Below, piece after piece: positions 36,564 to 46,573 of a DNA stretch of 64,000 nucleotides (positions are counted from its first letter, which is position 1; each line of letters opens with the position of its first letter). The notes under the pieces are model-generated. The model did no database searches, was not told where the DNA came from, and was given only the letters and a program-made list of their open reading frames with translations. The position numbers and the translations under genes are program-made. The DNA is taken from contig OW818666.1 of assembly GCA_942493035.1 (NCBI GenBank), positions 3,596,001 to 3,660,000 on the forward strand. Direction: 5' to 3'. This DNA is from WRGT01 sp942493035. GTDB lineage: Bacteria > Spirochaetota > UBA4802 > UBA5550.

Positions 36564-36874
36564 AGGTACACTCCGGGTATTTTATGTCACATTAATATAT
36601 AATGAGACATAAATCCAGTCAATAAAAATCTTAACAATTTGCATAAAATGAAAATATCTTTTTATAATCAAGGTATCATAAAGTACCGTTTTCCCTTAAT
36701 GCTTAAGGGGGAGAAATTATCTGACTTACAAAACTGCCTCTTCTATTGCTTATGATAATCAGCTTTATTGCACTATATTCCACCTTGAAAATGTCTTGAA
36801 AATAACCCTCCAATGCCGTACTGTGACAGTCATATTTAATTTCTATTATTTCTGGAACAATATCCGGAGGATTT
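36564..36874. other. Divergent intergenic region, nothing recognised
   Basis: AT-rich, between the fusion gene (minus) and the GlpX-like gene (plus), so it should hold two promoters. I found no convincing promoter pair. The GGAG site at 36866-36869 belongs to the GlpX-like gene. No RNA is recognised. Confidence 0.4.
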
Positions 36875-37831
36875 ATGAACAGGAACCTCACTCTTGAGGC
36901 CACAAGGCTCACTGAACTTGCAGCGCTTTACGCAAGCAGACATATGGGGAAAGGGGATGACGATTTATGCTATCGTGCTTCCGATGAGGCAATGTGGAAA
37001 CTTCTGGAGTCGATGGAAATAGATGGCGAAATTGCTATAGGTGCTTCAAATAAAGATCTTCATCTTTACGACAATAGAAAAGTCGGCACAGGCGACGGGA
37101 TGAAGGTTGATATCGCCGTTAAACCTCTTGAAGGGAAGAGAACATGCGCCATGGGTGGTCACAACTCCATCGCTGTTATCGCAATAGGGGGACGAAATGC
37201 ATTTATGAAGATGCCCCCCAGTCTGATGCATAAAATCGCAGTAGGGCCCGATGCCAGAGGCGTTGTAGATATCAATCAGCCCCCTGACATTAATATAAAA
37301 AGGGTCGCCAGGGCAAAAGGTAAGTATATTGAAGATATAACAGTATGTGTTCTCGACAGGGATGTTAACTATCAGATGATTGAAGATATCCGCAAATGCG
37401 GAGCAAGAATAAAATTTATTACAGACGGCGATATCTCGGGAGTAATCTCTACCGCTGTTGAAAATACTGCCATAGATATATTCATGGGAATCGGTGGAGC
37501 TAAAGAAGCCGTTATTTCAGCTGCAGGTCTAAAATGTCTTGGCGGAGATATGCAGGCAAAAATTTATTATAACGATTATTTTGAAAAAACTGTAGCTGAA
37601 AATCTAGGTCGGGGAAATGCCGATAAAATCTATAAAATAAAGGATCTTGTAAAAACCGATGATATTCTTATCTCAATAACCGGTGTTACCGATGGAGTTC
37701 TGCTTCCGGGAGTTCAGTATTTTTCAGGCGGGGCGAAAACAAATTCACTGGTTATAAGACAGCAGACTCATACTATCAGATTCATAAACGCCATACATCA
37801 GTTTGACTATAAGCCGATATTCGACAAATAG
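36875..37831 (+). CDS. GlpX-like class II fructose-1,6-bisphosphatase, probably catalytically altered
   Basis: A 318-residue homologue of GlpX along its whole length: KIAVGPDARG, ARIKFITDGDI, GIGGAKEAVISAAGLKCLGG, ITGVTDGVLLPGV and the THTIRFI end. Active-site metal ligands differ: the usual GEGE-(R/K)-DEAPMLY block reads GASNKDLHLY (56-65), and DPLEGT reads KPLEGK, so K83 replaces the metal-binding Asp. D37 and E86 are kept. Either it is a different phosphatase, or non-enzymatic. GGAG precedes ATG 36875. Its stop is 11 bases before the phosphatase at 37843, so they are co-transcribed. Confidence 0.85.
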   Translation: MNRNLTLEATRLTELAALYASRHMGKGDDDLCYRASDEAMWKLLESMEIDGEIAIGASNKDLHLYDNRKVGTGDGMKVDIAVKPLEGKRTCAMGGHNSIAVIAIGGRNAFMKMPPSLMHKIAVGPDARGVVDINQPPDINIKRVARAKGKYIEDITVCVLDRDVNYQMIEDIRKCGARIKFITDGDISGVISTAVENTAIDIFMGIGGAKEAVISAAGLKCLGGDMQAKIYYNDYFEKTVAENLGRGNADKIYKIKDLVKTDDILISITGVTDGVLLPGVQYFSGGAKTNSLVIRQQTHTIRFINAIHQFDYKPIFDK

Positions 37832-37842
37832 GAGAAGTCCAT

Positions 37843-39597
37843 TTGAATAATCATGCCCTGATTGACATTTCAGTTATCTTTAGAATTACCGATGAAATAA
37901 CTCCCAGAAAAGGGCTTGAAGAACTCTATACTTCCATTGTGGAGATAGCAAAAGATATACTTGAAGCTGAAGCTGCATCACTCCTCCTTTATCATCAGAA
38001 TGAAAATCTTTTATATTTCAAGTCCACAACAGATGACGGAATGAAGAATATGCTTGGTATAAGCATTCCGGAAAATTCAGGTTTTGCGTGGAATGTTTTC
38101 AACAGCAGACAGTCACTAATAGTAAATGATGTCAACACCGATGAACGGTTTTATAATGGGATAGATCTCGATACAGGTTTTATAACAAAAAATATTCTCT
38201 GCACCCCGATGATGGCCCGTGACGAATTTGTAGGTGTTCTTGAAATAGTAAACAAAAAAGATGACGGAAAATTCTCACCTCTCGACTTGAGACTTATAGA
38301 AGTTCTGGCCACAATATCCGCTTCATCCATCACAAACCGTCTGCTATATGAAGATCTTAAAAAACGGGTAGAGGAACTCAATGCCTTATATGAACTTTCA
38401 AGATCTGTTGCACTGGTGGATAATGAAAAAGATTTTTTCAAAAATGTAGTAACTACTCTTGCAGAGTCACTCCACGTGGAAAGATCCTCACTACTTTTAT
38501 TTGTTCCGGATAGAAGACGGCTTGAGGTTGTAGCTGTTTACGGTTCAAGCATCCCCGTGGGATCTGTCGTGTCTGACGACTCTATTGCTGCACATGTTTT
38601 CAGAACCGGGAAGATGGTAAATGTAAGTAATATAAAAAAAGATCTCCCCGATTACTGCCTTAAAAACACCGGATATAAATCAAACGCATTTGTATCGGTA
38701 CCTATTTACTATAACAACAGAATAGCAGGGGTACTGAATCTCACAGATAAAAAGAGCCGAAGACTCTTCGATGATTTTGAACTTAATGTTCTCTCGGCAC
38801 TGATCAGCCATATGACTGGTGTATACAAAACTTTTGCCAACCGTCGTCAGGAGGAGAAACGGAAAAAGCTCAAACAGGAACTTGACATTGCAGCTGACAT
38901 TCAGCGGAAAAATCTGGTAAAAATCCCCTCAAGCTTTAATGGTATAACTGTTTCCCTTCTGTATGAACCGGCAAAACATGTTGGCGGAGATTTTTTTGAT
39001 TTCTATGAGGTTGATGATTACAACTGCGGAATAATGATAGCAGATGTATCGGGAAAGGGGATACCAGCTGCCCTCTTTACCGGAACTGTTAAAAACATTC
39101 TCAAATTCGGTTCAAAAAACAATCACAGGCCTGCCGGCCTTTTCCAGAGTTCTAATACAGCAATATACAATGAAGCTGAATCCGGAATGTTTGTTACGGT
39201 ATTTTATGCGCTGATAGATACAATATCAAATTTGATTACTTACAGCTCAGCAGGACATAATGATCAGATGCTGATCAGAAGAAAAACTCACACAGTACAA
39301 AAACTTCAGGCTCATGGAAAACCATTCGGAGTAATTACCGCTGCTAATTATTCGGAAAATACCATAATATACGAAACAGGCGATATTCTTTTCCTTTTCA
39401 CAGATGGACTTGTGGAATCCCTCGGCGGAGATGAACTTGATATTGATGTAGGATTTGCTGCACTATCTGAAATAATTCTGAGCAATATCGATGAAACACC
39501 TGAGTGCATTTTAAATATTCTAAGAAATAAAATCAGGGAACTATATCCGGACACCGATCTTCTTGACGATCTGACGATACTGATAATTTCCCTCTGA
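37843..39597 (+). CDS. GAF-GAF-SpoIIE/RsbU-type serine phosphatase
   Basis: A 584-residue soluble signalling phosphatase. GAF 1 is about 20-165, GAF 2 about 190-340, then a helix (QEEKRKKLKQELDIAADIQRK) leads to a PP2C/SpoIIE domain (about 360-584) with HVGGDFFDFYE, MIADVSGKGIPAAL, YSSAGHND, LFTDGLVES and DDLTILII, all needed for metal-dependent Ser phosphatase activity. It probably dephosphorylates an anti-sigma-factor antagonist; none is in the window. TTG start at 37843 with GGAG at 37831-37834 inside the end of the GlpX-like gene. Confidence 0.92.
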   Translation: MNNHALIDISVIFRITDEITPRKGLEELYTSIVEIAKDILEAEAASLLLYHQNENLLYFKSTTDDGMKNMLGISIPENSGFAWNVFNSRQSLIVNDVNTDERFYNGIDLDTGFITKNILCTPMMARDEFVGVLEIVNKKDDGKFSPLDLRLIEVLATISASSITNRLLYEDLKKRVEELNALYELSRSVALVDNEKDFFKNVVTTLAESLHVERSSLLLFVPDRRRLEVVAVYGSSIPVGSVVSDDSIAAHVFRTGKMVNVSNIKKDLPDYCLKNTGYKSNAFVSVPIYYNNRIAGVLNLTDKKSRRLFDDFELNVLSALISHMTGVYKTFANRRQEEKRKKLKQELDIAADIQRKNLVKIPSSFNGITVSLLYEPAKHVGGDFFDFYEVDDYNCGIMIADVSGKGIPAALFTGTVKNILKFGSKNNHRPAGLFQSSNTAIYNEAESGMFVTVFYALIDTISNLITYSSAGHNDQMLIRRKTHTVQKLQAHGKPFGVITAANYSENTIIYETGDILFLFTDGLVESLGGDELDIDVGFAALSEIILSNIDETPECILNILRNKIRELYPDTDLLDDLTILIISL

Positions 39598-39610
39598 TAT
39601 ACTTTATAAC

Positions 39611-39727
39611 AGTATTTATTTTTACTTTTTTGAATTAAGAAAACTCTATATATCCCCGCCGCCTTCGGCGACGGGGATATATAATTTTTCTATTTTACAC
39701 CAAAATGTATGTTTATTATCAATTACT
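39611..39727. repeat. MITE-like hairpin element, copy 3
   Basis: About 117 bp, same orientation as copy 2. It starts AGTATTTATTTTTACTTTT and ends GTTTATTATCAATTACT; the core is GCCGCC-TTCG-GCGAC, with one stem mismatch. It fills the gap after the phosphatase gene. Confidence 0.8.
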
Positions 39728-39762
39728 GATCTATTATCAATAAAATTTCTCACGGGGTTAAC

Positions 39763-40266
39763 ATGAATAAACATTTACTTATGCTTTCAATAGTCATCAC
39801 TGTTGGATTAATTACCGGATGCGCAAAAACTATAAAAACAGAAACAGTAATAAAAGAGCCTGTTAAGGATGAGATTATTACCGCAGTAAATCCTCTATTA
39901 CCCGGTAACAGCATTCATGAAAGCGGAATCAGTGATATCGATTCTCATTCTGGTGAATTCAATTTATCTATGTCAGGATATAAAGGTGAACTTTTTATCG
40001 GGATAGCAAATGAAAGATTTTACGGTACAATTAAATTTTTTAACTGGGGGAATGGTGTCCCTCAACCTCTGACTGATCTTAAAGTTACTGAAGATAAAAT
40101 ATATTTCAAACGGGTCATTAAAACAAAAGAGGATCTTATTAAGTACGGCGGTACAGCATATTTCGAACAGGACTTTTATGGAATTTTTACAACGGATAAA
40201 AAAACCATAAAAGGCTACTACCGGTACATTGGAACCCAGGATAACTGGGAAGCTGTAAAAAAATAA
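39763..40266 (+). CDS. Lipoprotein of unknown function
   Basis: A 167-residue lipoprotein. The signal peptide ends in LITGC, so C20 is the lipidated residue. The mature part has a low-complexity start (KTIKTETVIKEPV) and then strand-rich sequence (GELFIGIANERFYGTIKFF, KTIKGYYRYIGTQ). No family is recognised. A GGGG-containing ribosome site precedes ATG 39763. It is followed after 17 bases by the HI0933-family flavoprotein on the same strand, which could be co-transcribed without shared function. Confidence 0.75.
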   Translation: MNKHLLMLSIVITVGLITGCAKTIKTETVIKEPVKDEIITAVNPLLPGNSIHESGISDIDSHSGEFNLSMSGYKGELFIGIANERFYGTIKFFNWGNGVPQPLTDLKVTEDKIYFKRVIKTKEDLIKYGGTAYFEQDFYGIFTTDKKTIKGYYRYIGTQDNWEAVKK

Positions 40267-40283
40267 AATCAATCGATCATAAA

Positions 40284-41504
40284 ATGGAAAAGAAAAAAAC
40301 AGCAGTAATTGGAGGGGGAGCATCAGGTCTCATAGCTGCATACTTTGCCTCAGAAAACACCAGAGTAACTCTCTTTGAAAAACAGAAAAAAATAGGCCGG
40401 AAGATTCTAGTAACAGGAAACGGCAGATGCAACATTACAAACAAAAATATTGATAAAAGCAGATACCACGGCCATAATACAGATTTTACTGAAAGTATTT
40501 TCTCCCGATTCGGACTTGCAGAAACAGAGGAATTTTTCTCATCTGTTGGAATTCCATTAATAGAAGAGAATGACGGCAAACTCTTCCCTGCATCACTCCA
40601 GGCTTCAATCGTAACTAAAGTTTTTGAATACGAGCTTACCAGGCGCAATGTTAACGTACAGCTTCACAGAAAGATTGAAAGAATAATTCCTGAAAATGGT
40701 AAATTCCGCCTGATTACTGCCGGTCAGGAGGAGGAGATTTTTGATTCGGTTATACTGGCATGCGGGAGTCAGGCATTTCCCGCGGCAGGCGCATCCACAT
40801 CGGGATATGAACTTGCATCGAGTCTGGGGCATAAAATTTACGAACAGTTTCCTGTTATACTTCCGATAAATATTCCGGTGAAAGCTCTACATACGCTTCA
40901 GGGGATAAAGTGGGACTGCGGAGTTAAAGTTATCTATAAAGAGAAATGCACGGCTTCATCAATGGATGAACTGTTATTTACAGCTTACGGAATTTCGGGT
41001 CCTGCTTCACTTAAAGTTTCACGCAGTATTAATGAACATATTCTAAGCGGAAAAGTTCCCGATATATCCCTGGATTTTTTCCCCACTTTAAATATCTCCG
41101 ATCTGAAAAATCTTCTGGAGAATCTTTTCAGTGATAGAAACAAAAAGCTCTCCTTCTCGCTGCTTGGAATTTTAAAAGAGAAAATGCCCGAGGTTATACT
41201 CTCCATATCGGGAATGGATTATGAAAAGAGATGCGGTACAATGTCAGAAAAAGAGAAGGAGAAAATTGCCTTATCTCTGAAAGATTTCAGAATTACTCCC
41301 GGTAAACCGAGAGGCTTTGACGAAGCTGTTGCTGCGGCAGGGGGAGTCTCTGTTGACAAAATCAATCCTGCTACAATGGAATCAAGACTTGTAAAAAATC
41401 TTTATATAACAGGTGAGCTTCTCGATATAGACGGAGACAGTGGAGGCTTTAATCTCCAGTTTGCATGGAGCACAGGTGCAATCGCGGGGATGTCTCAGAA
41501 ATGA
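40284..41504 (+). CDS. HI0933-family flavoprotein
   Basis: A 406-residue NAD(P)/FAD-dependent oxidoreductase of the HI0933/BaiN family. The N-terminal FAD motif is VIGGGASGLIAAY, then the family hallmark GRKILVTGNGRCNITN, and near the end the LYITGELLDIDGDSGGFNLQFAWSTG region. Some members reduce bile acids or rRNA-linked substrates; here the physiological substrate is unknown. Cytoplasmic. No clear ribosome site. Its stop TGA overlaps the ATG of the next gene (ATGA), indicating translational coupling. Confidence 0.9.
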   Translation: MEKKKTAVIGGGASGLIAAYFASENTRVTLFEKQKKIGRKILVTGNGRCNITNKNIDKSRYHGHNTDFTESIFSRFGLAETEEFFSSVGIPLIEENDGKLFPASLQASIVTKVFEYELTRRNVNVQLHRKIERIIPENGKFRLITAGQEEEIFDSVILACGSQAFPAAGASTSGYELASSLGHKIYEQFPVILPINIPVKALHTLQGIKWDCGVKVIYKEKCTASSMDELLFTAYGISGPASLKVSRSINEHILSGKVPDISLDFFPTLNISDLKNLLENLFSDRNKKLSFSLLGILKEKMPEVILSISGMDYEKRCGTMSEKEKEKIALSLKDFRITPGKPRGFDEAVAAAGGVSVDKINPATMESRLVKNLYITGELLDIDGDSGGFNLQFAWSTGAIAGMSQK

Positions 41505-41971
41505 GCAGTACTTCGGCTTTGAAATATATCGTCAGCGCATGCCTCGCCGGTGAAAAATGCCGTTATGACGGAGAGTCAAATACTATTGGTGCGATTGCAT
41601 CGATGGTTAATAATGGAACTGCTATTGCCGTATGCCCCGAGGTAATGGGTGGACTATCAACCCCGCGGGTACGCTGCGAGTTAAATATACTTAACGACGG
41701 ATCATCTGTAATCACAGGGGAAGATGGTAACGATTATACTGCGGCTTTTACACTAAGCGCGCAACTGTCCCTTGATGCCGCTGAAAAATATGAAATAACA
41801 AAAGCAATTCTCAAATCAAAAAGCCCTTCATGCGGATGCGGATTTATTTATGACGGGACATTTACCGGAAGACTTATAGAGGGAAACGGAGTTGCAGCTG
41901 AACTGTTTATAAAATCTGGAATTAAAGTAATAACAGAAATCGAGTTTGAAAAACTCTCCGGTGAGTTTTAA
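41501..41971 (+). CDS. DUF523 family protein
   Basis: A 156-residue member of the DUF523 (YbbK-like) family. Diagnostic blocks: VSACLAGEKCRYDG near the start, VCPEVMGGLSTPR, and AILKSKSPSCGCGFIYDGTF, which holds a Cys-Gly-Cys. The cysteines suggest metal or Fe-S binding, but the role is not established. ATG 41501 overlaps the previous stop. The 3' end overlaps the convergent gene at 41968 by four bases. Longer starts lie inside the flavoprotein gene and are not supported. Confidence 0.9.
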   Translation: MSSTSALKYIVSACLAGEKCRYDGESNTIGAIASMVNNGTAIAVCPEVMGGLSTPRVRCELNILNDGSSVITGEDGNDYTAAFTLSAQLSLDAAEKYEITKAILKSKSPSCGCGFIYDGTFTGRLIEGNGVAAELFIKSGIKVITEIEFEKLSGEF

Positions 41972-42234
41972 AACATCGACATAAATCCTTCTATCATTGA
42001 AACTTTAGTGCACGACGCGTTAAGATCATCCTCAGAGTGAAAAACCGCAGTTACTGTATATGATATAAACTTCCCGCCGGAACTCTCTTTCGCTGTAACG
42101 ATTCCGTTAACAGCATGTTCGTGAATAACATTTCTGATAGTATCCATCGTGTACGGCATGTTTCTGAATACCGCTTTATAAACAATCTCGGCAGGATATA
42201 TAATCTCTTTTTTCTGTGTGCTGCTCTCTATCAT
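41968..42234 (-). CDS. DUF493 (YbeD)-like small protein
   Basis: An 88-residue protein that looks like the ferredoxin-fold DUF493 family: IIYPAEIVYKAVFRN at the start, a helix (MDTIRNVIHEHA) and then GGKFISYTVTAVFHSEDDLNASCTKVSM, in the strand-helix order expected. In E. coli the relative YbeD lies between dacA and lipB; here the neighbour upstream on the same strand is alanine racemase. The role, possibly ligand or peptide binding, is unproven. GAG site before ATG 42234. Its end overlaps the DUF523 gene by four bases. Confidence 0.6.
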   Translation of the reverse strand: MIESSTQKKEIIYPAEIVYKAVFRNMPYTMDTIRNVIHEHAVNGIVTAKESSGGKFISYTVTAVFHSEDDLNASCTKVSMIEGFMSMF

Positions 42235-42291
42235 ATTTTACTCGTTAATTTTTATTATTACTTATAGCCTCTCCAGTGTACGGGGCTATAC

Positions 42292-43455
42292 TCAAACATT
42301 AATATATCTTCTGATAACCCTTGGTGCAATTGAAGTTAAAACTTCATAATTGATTGTGCCGGTTTTCACAGCAATTTCATCTGCCGTAATACTCTCTTCA
42401 CTCTGCGCACCTATAATTACAACCTCGTCATTTAGTGATGCTCCATCAATATTTGTTACATCAATCATTGTCAAATCCATACAGACGCGCCCAAGTATAG
42501 GGGCTCTTCTCCCCCGTACTAGCATATCCCCTTTTGACGATAAAAGTCTGCTCAAACCGTCGGCATAACCGACAGGAACAGTTGCAATTACAGTTTCTCT
42601 ATCTGTTACAAAAGTGCTTCCATAGCTCACTTTAAATCCGGCAGCTACAGTTTTAACATGAATTATCTTCGACTTAAATGACATAACAGGTTTTAGATCA
42701 ATTTTACTTTTATCAACTTCATCTGAAGGATACTGCCCGTACATAATTATCCCTGGTCTCACAAGATCAAAGTGCGACTCAGGAATTTCCATAATCCCTG
42801 CGCTGTTAGCCATATGATATAGCGGTTTTTCAGGGAGTAAATATTCAAGATCATTTTTTAGCTTCAAAAAAAAATTCAGCTGCTCTCTGGCATGAGTTTT
42901 ATCTTTTGTATCTGAATTGGCAAAGTGTGAATATACACCCTCTATTTCAATGAAGGGGAGTGCGGAAATCTTTCCGATCTCTTCCGCTAGAGGACAGTAC
43001 CCCTGCTCAGATGTGAGTCCATCGGCAAGAAAACCTAGACGCCCCATCCCTGTATCAACTTTAATATGAACCTTAATCTTATGCTGACATGCCTTAGCTT
43101 CAACCGAAAACATTTCAGCCTCTTCAAATGTGCTCACAGTGGGACGTATGTTGAGTTCTATATATCTTGCGGTATTTCCGGAAACACAATCATCGAATAA
43201 CAGAATCGGTGCATCAATACCGCAATCTCGAATATGAACCGCTTCATTTAATCGTGCCACAGCAAGAAAAGCTGCACCGTTCGTAACAGCTTCACAGGCA
43301 ATCATCTCAGCGCCGTGACCATAGGCATCAGCTTTAACCACGGCGATTATCCCGGTACCGGGATTAAGAATTCTTCTTATCTCCCTTAGATTATGCCTGA
43401 AAGCCTCCAGATCTATCTCGGTATATGTGGGTGAATCACTGCTGTATTGAATCAT
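42292..43455 (-). CDS. alr: Alanine racemase
   Basis: PLP enzyme making D-alanine for peptidoglycan, 387 residues. The PLP lysine lies in VVKADAYGHG; the second catalytic base is the Tyr of KVSYGSTFV. VDTGMGRLGF, IEGVYSHFANSD and GRVCMDLTMIDVT are standard blocks. The start ATG 43455 follows a GGGA site. It is followed after 57 bases by the DUF493-like gene on the same strand. Complete, no odd features. Confidence 0.96.
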   Translation of the reverse strand: MIQYSSDSPTYTEIDLEAFRHNLREIRRILNPGTGIIAVVKADAYGHGAEMIACEAVTNGAAFLAVARLNEAVHIRDCGIDAPILLFDDCVSGNTARYIELNIRPTVSTFEEAEMFSVEAKACQHKIKVHIKVDTGMGRLGFLADGLTSEQGYCPLAEEIGKISALPFIEIEGVYSHFANSDTKDKTHAREQLNFFLKLKNDLEYLLPEKPLYHMANSAGIMEIPESHFDLVRPGIIMYGQYPSDEVDKSKIDLKPVMSFKSKIIHVKTVAAGFKVSYGSTFVTDRETVIATVPVGYADGLSRLLSSKGDMLVRGRRAPILGRVCMDLTMIDVTNIDGASLNDEVVIIGAQSEESITADEIAVKTGTINYEVLTSIAPRVIRRYINV

Positions 43456-43847
43456 AGTATTTCATTCCCGTACTTCACAAAATTTTATCCACTATCCGTG
43501 TTCAACACAAAAATCATTTATACTTCTCTATTATAATCGATCATTATAAATCTATAAAACAGAATATTTGCAGGATTTAAGTCACAGCTCTTCTCCGACG
43601 TCTGTTTCACCTGTTTACCATTTTTATTTCAGGGAATTCTCATGAAGACACAGCTGCATAAGCAATCATTAAAACACATTCGTATACCGTTAACTTCCAG
43701 TTCATTGATATTGATTATTCCGATAAATCAACTATATTTCTTCCATAATAATAAAATCGGGAGAAGGATACACTTATACTCCGGGAGTATCCCGACCAGA
43801 GTATAATTCAAAAGATCAAAATCTTTTATTACGCACCAATCACCTGC
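43456..43847. other. Intergenic region with one short palindrome
   Basis: AT-rich gap between alr and the beta-helix lipoprotein, both on the minus strand. The only structure I see is ACTCCGGGAGT (43778-43788) inside a looser TATACT...AGTATA inverted repeat. It may terminate neither gene convincingly. No gene or RNA is recognised. Confidence 0.4.
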
Positions 43848-45368
43848 TCAATAAAACTCATCCGCGCCAAAATCGATTATTCCGTTTACGCGCACATTTC
43901 CGTCAATATCCATTGTCCCTGAATATACCTCACCGTATGATCCGTCTCCGGTATTTTTTGCAGGGGATCCTGACTGAAGGTGGAAATCATTAGATGCAGC
44001 GTTAACAAATAGTGGATTAGCGAAAATTGCACCGACATCATTCCAATCACCGGTTGAGCCGGTTTCCCCGTTGTAATACATATTTCCCGTCAGGTAGATA
44101 GAATCATTTCCCGTTCCCCACTGCTGAGTATAGCTGTTACCTGATCCGGAATAGAGTATATTATTGGTAATGAGTACCCCTGTATTATGATATTGTAAAA
44201 TGATTTCTCCATTATTCCCATTATATAATGTGTTATTGATGATCAGAATATTTTTTGAGTTACCTCTAGCAGAATCATATCCTCCTGCCATAATATTACC
44301 CTGATAGGAATTGGATATAAAGTTATTGCGGATGGTAATATTCTCTGTGGTTTTATTATGGTGTTCGCTTGCAACTTCAATCCCAATATCGCATGCATCT
44401 ATTTTATTGCGCTCGATGATAATATCTTTCCCTCCATCAACATAGATTCCATCTGCCGATTGCTCACCATCGTAGGCAGGATTAACAAGTGAAGAAATAT
44501 TATAAACTGTATTATCGATGCAGATCCCGTTACGAGCCTGATCAAGTGAACTTACGGAACATGTGCTTTCAAATCCGATAAAATCAATCCCGATATTATC
44601 GTTGTCATGGACTATATTATCCGAAACAGTAAAATCTGTTACATTTCCGTTAAGTACAATCGATTCGCTCCATCCGAATTTGCACGAATGAATTGTATTT
44701 CCATCGATAAGTATATTGCTGACAGGAGTTGATGAGTTTCCATAAATTGCTATACCATGGGCATTGCCATCTGCTGCTGTGTTTTCTATTCCTGTAATGG
44801 TATTGCCGCTGATGTCAATGTTACTGCACCCACCCTTAATCATTATTCCGGTAAGGGTCAATGAGCCATTGCTGGTTGTTTTATGGTTACATATTGTCAA
44901 TCCTGATATTTTTATGTAGTTCGAATTTTTAATAAATAAAATATATTCTGTCTGATTTGGATCGGATTCTGCTTTAAGAGCCAATCCTGTACCATCAATT
45001 ATCGCACCGCTATTTGAGAAAAGCCATATATAGGATCTGCCGATAATTGCAGCTGATTGATTGAATGTCCCTATTAACGTTATTTTTGTCTTAACACCAG
45101 ATGGTAGTGCATCTATTGCGGCCTGGATTGATGTCGGCGCAGTAACAGTTATCTGATTAGTAAAAGCTGCATCATTAAAATCATTATCCGTAAGAATAGT
45201 AGAACCGGTCTGAGCTCCTCCCCCTGAAATACTCTCCTGAGTTATCAATTCACCGCTGCTTCCATCGCTACTCCCGCTGGAGCTTCCGCATGCAGCAATT
45301 AATAGTATTATACACCCAAATAATGTAATAAAAAAAACGCCCGTTATTGATTGGAGTCTACTGTTCAT
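43848..45368 (-). CDS. Surface lipoprotein with right-handed beta-helix repeats
   Basis: A 506-residue lipoprotein. The signal ends LIAAC, giving a lipidated Cys followed by a Ser/Gly-rich spacer (GSSSGSSDGSSG). The body has many parallel beta-helix turns rich in N-x-I and G-N-T-I words (ISGNTITG, IDGNTIHS, IERNKIDA, IRNNFISN, IINNTLYN). The end, with FHLQSGSPAKNTG and VNGIIDFGADEFY, is the terminus typical of polysaccharide-degrading or adhesive beta-helix proteins. No active-site residues can be assigned. AAGGGG precedes ATG 45368. Confidence 0.85.
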   Translation of the reverse strand: MNSRLQSITGVFFITLFGCIILLIAACGSSSGSSDGSSGELITQESISGGGAQTGSTILTDNDFNDAAFTNQITVTAPTSIQAAIDALPSGVKTKITLIGTFNQSAAIIGRSYIWLFSNSGAIIDGTGLALKAESDPNQTEYILFIKNSNYIKISGLTICNHKTTSNGSLTLTGIMIKGGCSNIDISGNTITGIENTAADGNAHGIAIYGNSSTPVSNILIDGNTIHSCKFGWSESIVLNGNVTDFTVSDNIVHDNDNIGIDFIGFESTCSVSSLDQARNGICIDNTVYNISSLVNPAYDGEQSADGIYVDGGKDIIIERNKIDACDIGIEVASEHHNKTTENITIRNNFISNSYQGNIMAGGYDSARGNSKNILIINNTLYNGNNGEIILQYHNTGVLITNNILYSGSGNSYTQQWGTGNDSIYLTGNMYYNGETGSTGDWNDVGAIFANPLFVNAASNDFHLQSGSPAKNTGDGSYGEVYSGTMDIDGNVRVNGIIDFGADEFY

Positions 45369-45492
45369 TTATTGAAATCCCCTTAGTATTGCGTATATAT
45401 CTGATAGCGTGAGAGCTTACCAAGGCTGGAGACACGGATTCAAAAGCTCACGGCGGCTTCAAAACGGAGTTTTGGAAATCAAATAAAAATCA

Positions 45493-46362
45493 TCAATCAT
45501 CAGAAAAGAAAAGCGTCATATATGTTTTAAGCGACAAAACATATTCAAGCTTGATTGATGATTCAACCGCCCATGATGAATCTTTATATAATTGTACTGT
45601 TCTTCTGAAAATATGTTCCGCATCGAGAATTTCCGGAGCAGTTTTTCTCTTATCCAGAAACCCACGGTTGTGTCTGTCAAAAAAAAGTTCCTTCTCGCAC
45701 TTATGGAGATGCTCATCACCCTTTCTATACATCCGGTATGCGTCCACCTCATAACTGTCGTTATATGAATCTATAATATTAAGACATTCTGAAGCTCTGT
45801 AAAAATCGAATATCATTTTTCCGAATACATTAAAATGCTCAAGCAATTCGCGATCCTGAGTCAAAGAGGTATATTTTTTTATGAGATGGTACGACTTACG
45901 GAGCGAGACAATTATATCATTATATATTTTCCGGTTCCCCCGTTCCTCTCTCCTATGAAAGTTGTAGAGATTATACTGAAAATACCTGTACATCACATCT
46001 TTCGCATCTTCACGGGCTTTAACAAATCTGCTTATTAAATACTCCCTCTCCTCTTCTCTTGCAGCTTCATTCTGAGCAGCTCTTCTCTGAGCATCTCTAT
46101 CCGGTGCTGGTTTAGCCCTATGTTCTGTTTCAGATTTTTTGATTTCCTGAGCAGCTTCGGCACTCCCCTGGCTGAATCTGTAGCTCATGAGAGTGGAATA
46201 AGCAGTATTGAGAACAGTCATCTGTTCGTTTGCCCATTCGCGCCGCTGAGGATTTTTATCGGGATGATACTTCATGGCCATAGATTTAAATGAGCGTGAA
46301 ATATCCTCGTCCGATGAACTCTCTCCGATTTGTAATATTCTGTAACAGCGCGCAATTTCCAT
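45493..46362 (-). CDS. J-domain protein
   Basis: A 289-residue protein with an N-terminal J domain (about 3-65), including the HPD motif (KYHPDKNPQ), that would stimulate a DnaK-type chaperone. It lacks the Gly/Phe-rich, zinc-finger and C-terminal substrate domains of DnaJ. After a charged linker (ETEHRAKPAPDRDAQ) the rest is helical and unassigned, with no Zn Cys pairs. The partner DnaK and client are unknown. The ribosome site is weak at ATG 46362. A specialised co-chaperone is the best guess. Confidence 0.85.
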   Translation of the reverse strand: MEIARCYRILQIGESSSDEDISRSFKSMAMKYHPDKNPQRREWANEQMTVLNTAYSTLMSYRFSQGSAEAAQEIKKSETEHRAKPAPDRDAQRRAAQNEAAREEEREYLISRFVKAREDAKDVMYRYFQYNLYNFHRREERGNRKIYNDIIVSLRKSYHLIKKYTSLTQDRELLEHFNVFGKMIFDFYRASECLNIIDSYNDSYEVDAYRMYRKGDEHLHKCEKELFFDRHNRGFLDKRKTAPEILDAEHIFRRTVQLYKDSSWAVESSIKLEYVLSLKTYMTLFFSDD

Positions 46363-46573
46363 TAAATAACCTGAGTATTTTATTGCATTTACCCGCCTAT
46401 GGCAGGTATTAATATATAACCGTTAAACCGGCGGATAATGTTTCTTTTTCTAAACTGACATATTAAGTCTGACAGGAGTAAATGCAATTAAAAATTTGTT
46501 GACCGGTTTATTATTCACAGCTTTTAATTTTTAACCGATTCATCATGTATAGAAATATTACGAGGTAAAAAAT

